A program made the position numbers and the translations under genes. A stretch of DNA of 64,000 nucleotides from Lutjanus erythropterus (lineage: Eukaryota; Chordata; Actinopteri; Lutjaniformes; Lutjanidae): positions 34,615,874 through 34,679,873 of the forward strand of contig CM034606.1 in the NCBI GenBank assembly GCA_020091685.1. Direction: 5' to 3'. Below the pieces are notes generated by a model that saw nothing but the letters and a program-made list of their open reading frames with translations, did no database searches and was not told where the DNA came from. Shown one piece after another: positions 48,430-64,000 of this stretch (position 1 is its first letter; every line of letters begins with the position of its first letter).

Positions 48430-49010
48430 CTGTGCCGTTGCTCACAGGTGATTGGCCAATTTCACCAACCTCAGTTCTTTGCAGAGACAATTACACCTGA
48501 AGCAGCTCAAGATTTGAAATTATTAACAGTTTAAAATGACTGTCTGTCTGTCTCTCTGTCACTCTGTCTGCCTATCTGTCTGTTTCTGTCTGTCTTTGTC
48601 TTTCTGTGTCCAATTTTGACATTTTTGTCTGCAGTCTATTTCAACTGTTCATTAATTCAAACCTTGATCTGCTTCAGGTTAAAATCTTTCTGTCTTTCAG
48701 TCCTTTCAGTATTCAGATTTCTCTGTGCTGTAACATACAGGTGATTGACCAGTTACACCAACCTGAGGCTGGTCCTGTCTTCTGATTGGTGGATCAACCT
48801 AAAGCTGTTTTTTGACAGTTAAAACCTCATACAGAGAGAATTACACCTGAAGCAGCTCAAAGTGTGAAGTTATTAACAGTTTAAAAACACTGTCTGTCTG
48901 TCTGTCTGTCTGTGTCTTTCTGTGTCCAACTTGGACATTTTAGACTGCAGTCTTTTTTAACTTTTAATAAATTTGAAATTTGAGCTGGTTAATGTTAAAT
49001 TCATTCATTC
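48430..49010. repeat. Local direct duplication of about 270 bp
   Basis: Copy 1 (about 48430-48690) and copy 2 (about 48725-49010) share, in order, CAGGTGATTG.CCA, ACACCTGAAGCAGCTCAA, TTATTAACAGTTTAAAA, a (CTGT)n tract, TCTTTCTGTGTCCAA and GACTGCAGTCT. Copy 2 has an extra block of about 60 bp containing CTGATTGGTGGATCAACC. Confidence 0.75.
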
Positions 49011-50929
49011 AGGAGTTTGCAGAAAATGTTCAGGAGAGACGGCTGCATTGTGCAAACTGAAACAGCTGCTAATGCATACCGATCGTTCCACCTACATGCA
49101 ATTCAGAGAAGACATTTTGTATCACAAGACACAATAAGACAATTGATTGAGTTGTTAAATTCTGATGGTGTGGAGCTCAGGGGCCGCAGCATCTGAGATG
49201 CAAGTGTTACCACAACAAAAGTGAAGTGCTGTGGCAAATGGATTCATCCAATGAGCTGAAGCCACAGAACCTTTGCTGTGGTCAGATACAGTACTAATGT
49301 AAGCAGTTTGATATGTTCTCAGAGGTTCAACTTTAATCTTGAAATTTCAAGTTAATTCTTAACATTTTGACTTTATTTTCCAAATCCAATTCAACTTAAT
49401 ACTCAAAACTTTTTTCTCACATTTTGAACTGAAAATAAAAATCACCCTCTCCTCATTTTATGCCTGGCCCTGACACTCTGCTGTACTGTCAGTCTGAGTC
49501 TTATTCAAAAATACTTAAAGAAACCTGTTGGCTCGATATTTTCCAGCCTTCTGTTTGAGTATTTGTAGAATGAGATATGTAACATGAGGGTGAGTGAGGT
49601 GAAAAAAAAGATTCAGGAGTCGTCACTTCCAACCTCCCTATGTGTTTATTAGAGATGATACAGTGTTGGCCTTTTTGACATTTATACAAAACAAACAGAA
49701 AACAAGACAGCAGCGTCTGATTCGTCTCCATCCCGGCTCCTGTGTCTCCTCTCCTGTCCAATGACATTCATGGGTCCTCAGATTGAGACGAGTGCGTGAG
49801 TGTGCCGGGTGACGTGTAGCGTTCTGTGTTGGTTTTTCAGAAGATATCTGACATGTTATGGGTTTTTTTTCTTTTCTGAGAGTGTAGCGCTCTTACTGAC
49901 AGAGGTGCTTATCCCCCTCTCACAGTAAAACACAACCCACACAAGGTTTGAAATAGCTCTGGTCCACGGCTGCACCGCAGGATCACATCAGGTCAGGATC
50001 GCTGGAAACAACTGTTTATTTATCACTGTAAATATGGTGAAAACACCTTTTCATTGATGACAAAATAAATAAAAAGTATATTGTATACTGTTTATATTGT
50101 AATAATACGGTTATTGCTGTCCAGGCTGGTTAATTTCAGGTCAGTTTAATCAGTTAATTAGTCATAGTTAATCTGTGAAAACATCTGGATCTGGTCTTCT
50201 GTGGTTCTGGAGGAGCTTTGAAAAAAATGACCCTGATGATGTCATCAGGGTTGTCTCAGCTTGTGGACAATAAAACAGAAAGCAGGAGAGACAAATAAAG
50301 ATGTGAAGTCTGAAAGATGACAGGAAGGGTCTCTGGGTATCTGAGCTGAGTCTGCACAATTTACCCCAGATGAAAGGAGGCTTGTCATCGTTGGTCACAT
50401 GTCAAAATTTCAGTCAAAATAATCACAATGTGACTACTTTTAAAAAAAAAATCATACATTGCAGCTCTAATCTCGGCCTCTGCTACTCAATTTTAACCAT
50501 AAAAAACAAAAACAAAATCTGTCTCTTGGGAGTCCCCCAGCTTTATACAAGCGCCATAATAAAATCAGGAATATCCCTTTAGGATAACATTTGTCTTCAG
50601 GAATTTATCAATTTACAGTGGACCCTTTTTCATTTAATAAAAATAGTCCTCATCACTAAAAAAAATATTAGTTGTGTTTCCATCAACAGATTTCTACGCA
50701 CATTTTGAAGTCTGTGAAGATGAAAAGGTTGACAGACAATGCAAAATCTTTTTTTTTCTTTTTTCTTTCTTTTTTTTTTTTTTATTATTCGCATTTCCAA
50801 TTAAAAGAAATTCCTGAAGGCGTCTCTCCATTTTTCTCACATAGCTGGCCAAGGCAGCTTGTTTTGTTTGTTCATTTTCTTCTTCAGAGTTTATTGGTGG
50901 TTTTGTTCTGGGTTTGTGAGCTCCACTTT

Positions 50930-51130
50930 AGGGCTGCAACTAACGATTACTTTCATGATCGATTGATCTGTCGATTATTTTCTCAATTAACTGTTTCATC
51001 CATAAAATGTCCAAAAATAGTGAAAAATGTTGAGGAGCTAAAATCAGAGAATTTGGATATTTTTTGTTAAAAAAATTACTCAAAATGATTAAATGCTTAT
51101 AAAAATAGTTGACAATTAATTTAAATAGTT
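50930..51130. repeat. Fold-back dispersed repeat (CGATTGATCTGTCGATTA)
   Basis: It starts TAGGGCTGCAACTAACGATTA, continues CGATTGATCTGTCGATTATT and AAAATAGTGAAAAATG, and ends AAAATAGTTGACAATTAAT. It belongs to the same family as 22336-22660. Confidence 0.6.
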
Positions 51131-53464
51131 CTATTTATTAGAGTAGTCTACTCTACCAACTTCTGATGACCCATGCTTTGTGTAGCCTGGTCTCTAGCTT
51201 TGATTTTTACACTTAAATGAGTGTTTATGATGCAACAGCAGGTTTTTTAAAACGTGGTTAAACCAGTTAAAAATAGGCAACTGACTCCTTTCCCACTGCC
51301 AGAGGACGAATTTGCCTTTCAGCTTCCTCCCCCCCCCCCCCAATGTGTCACATTCAATGTCACCAACATGCTGGAAAAACAGGGTCAGTAAAGTAGAAAG
51401 CAGCACGGAGGCTGGTGACAATGTAATGGTCTCTTTTTCAAACTTGAGACGGATGGAATTTGTGGCTGAAGAGTCACAGAAGTTTCCAATGGAGGCAACA
51501 AGCCTTCATCGCCTCTGCCAGAAAAGGGGGGAAAATTAGCGTCTCCACCCGAGTGTCATGTTTCCATAACTGCCGACTGGAGCCGGAGACGATGAATACC
51601 TGTGAACACTGCAGAGTCATTTGACCTGGGAATGAACACAGATTATACCGTTCCCCACTGAAGAAAGAGGCCAGATGTTAGTGGGTGTTAGTAGGTTTTG
51701 TTGCCCTGTGTAAGAGGGGCTTTTGAAATATTTTCTGCTGAAAAATTCAACTACACTGATATCACATTTACACCACAATTAGTGCGTCTATGCAGGGTTT
51801 TTAAAACTGCTATAACCAGGTGATTTATCCATTTCCCTTCACTAGCAGACCCACTCGCCTTTCTGTAATTTTCTGTTGTTTGCTGAGACTCTTGTTGTGT
51901 GTGCAGGAGAGCAGAGAGAGAGAGGCTCTGTGTGTTCAGCTCTCAGTGCTTCTGCAGCTTTCAGATGAATTTCATTGGTTTAAAGTCCTGTGTTGCTGTT
52001 GGTACGTTCAGATGTCTGCTGGTCTCATGTTCACATTCAGCTACAGAGGAGTCATTTTAAGTTACTGCTGATGGAAACGCAACACTTCCCAATTTTGCTG
52101 CTTCATAATAAAAGCTTCTAAATAACAAAATAAAGTGGCTGCAAGCAGCTGCAAACTCTGCTGTCAAACCACAACCACATTAGCACGTGTAAGGGGTAAA
52201 ACAGTGTGTTCACCCGGGTGTTATGTTAACATCACAGCTGATCAGAGCCGCAGACAATTAATACCTGTTGACTAATGGGGTCATTTGACCTGGGAGCGAA
52301 TGGTGATTGTGCCCTTTTCCCACTGAAGACAAAAGCCAGATGTTACTAGGTGTTAGTGTATTTTTTGTCCAGTGTAAAGGGGGCTTAATAGTCTGAAAGT
52401 TGTACATATTTCGACTTTGTCCCCTCAGCTTGGTGTGTATTATCACATTAATTAAAAAAAGACAGTGAACAACACAACCTTTGCCCAGCAGTGTGTTGTA
52501 TGATTTACTTGTTGAAAGGTGAATGGTATATTTAATAAAAAAAACTGTCTATGAAGGTTAACATCAAGGATATAAGTGATTTAAAATAAACACTGGACAA
52601 TGGAGGGAGACTTAAAATGTGAAGTACAGCCGGTCATCATTGAAAAGCCATCTTTACCTCAGTGAATAAACATTAAATCAGCATCATAAAGCTGTTTCCT
52701 GACAGGATGTCAGTGTGGGGCGGAGCCTGGACCGAATCTGAACACATGATATTTACATTGACCTATCATCATCATATCAGCTGTAAAACATCTGTCACTG
52801 CAGTGATCAGACTGAAACTGTGAGGAGAGAAGGGAACGCAGCACCCCAACTGTCAGCTACACCTGCAGTCAAACGTGTGTGTGTGTGTGTGTGTAACAGA
52901 GAAATCTGGACCAGGATATGGACTGTCTGTCTGTGCGTCTGTCTGCTTCAGGCCGTTCTGTTTCCCCTCAGACCTAACATATACAACAGCTTTTAAAAAT
53001 CCACAGCGTTACAATCATTCCTGTGGAGAGATGAGATGTGTGTGTGTCTGTGTGTCCTGTATCCAGTCATACACTCACATCTGCACAGTCTCATCCTGGG
53101 AGTTTGTATCCTCGCGTTAAGGCTGTCTGACCTGCTGGTCACCCAGTCCTCTGGATCCACAGCAAACTGATGAATACAGTGTTAGCCCCCCCTGTCCCCA
53201 GGCTGGCCAGTGCGGGGGTTTAGCAACAAATCAGGATCCTCCTCAGTTAGTGACCAACACTTCAAGAAAGATCTCACGTTGAACTGTCTTCTCTCTGCCG
53301 TGGAACAGGAGCACCGTGGACATCAGCTAAAACCGTGTGCTGCTGTTGATTCCAGATCAGGTAGTCCAGTCTAATCCAGAGCCAAGTGTGGGCTCGTCCA
53401 CAGACTCCAGTCCCGGCTCTGCTGTGGTGTGTGTCTGTGTGTGTGTGTGTGAGGGCGTGAGACC

Positions 53465-64000
<10,536 letters not shown>

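Larger units (their letters stand above)
40150..53400. other. Gene-poor interval between gprin2 and ndst2
   Basis: I see no gene that can be named. It contains dispersed repeats (41235, 41870, 50930), the dead reverse transcriptase (44385), the duplication at 48430, many short CA/TG and CTGT tracts, and two exon-like plus-strand blocks (46115-46240 and 47096-47172) reported as findings. The ndst2 3' UTR must occupy the top of this interval, but its end is not clear. Confidence 0.5.

Overview
This is a vertebrate nuclear genomic window, almost certainly from a ray-finned (teleost) fish and probably a percomorph. Four recognisable protein-coding genes, all on the minus strand, are split by GT-AG introns of vertebrate type. 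They lie in AT-rich DNA full of short fold-back DNA transposons, one tRNA-derived SINE family, LINE remnants, microsatellites and a 50-bp minisatellite. There are no operons, prokaryotic genes, CRISPR arrays or intact mobile-element coding regions.

Layout from low to high coordinate: 1-6.1 kb is repeat-rich sequence ending in the likely 3' UTR of fbxo28. At 6.2-16.4 kb is fbxo28 (F-box protein 28, five coding exons, 378 aa, complete). At 18.6-26.1 kb is polr1c (shared RNA polymerase I/III subunit RPAC1, nine coding exons, 351 aa, complete). At 26.1-33.9 kb there is repeats only, including a MITE with an internal 50-bp tandem array. At 33.9-40.1 kb is a gprin2-like gene (one 506-aa coding exon and a probable upstream 5' UTR exon). 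At 40.1-53.4 kb is a gene-poor stretch with a decayed LINE reverse transcriptase, a local duplication and one or two unexplained exon-like blocks. At 53.5-64.0 kb is the 3' half of an ndst2-type heparan sulfate N-deacetylase/N-sulfotransferase (ten coding exons visible; the gene continues past the right edge).

Every splice junction given for fbxo28, polr1c and ndst2 was checked for GT/AG and phase, and the spliced exons give continuous proteins. The visible ndst2 part is collinear with mammalian NDST1 residue numbering with no net indels at the catalytic landmarks. The four genes are unrelated in function (ubiquitin ligase adaptor, polymerase subunit, G-protein effector, Golgi sulfotransferase), so the cluster is a synteny block rather than a functional system.

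The most interesting points are regulatory: a perfect TISU-type start context with an ETS/CRE-like site 22 bp upstream in fbxo28, a tandem 4-nt alternative donor and TG/CA tracts at the terminal splice sites of ndst2, and several fold-back repeat families with different interiors but the same AAAGGGAYAGT terminus. I found no previously undescribed multi-gene system.
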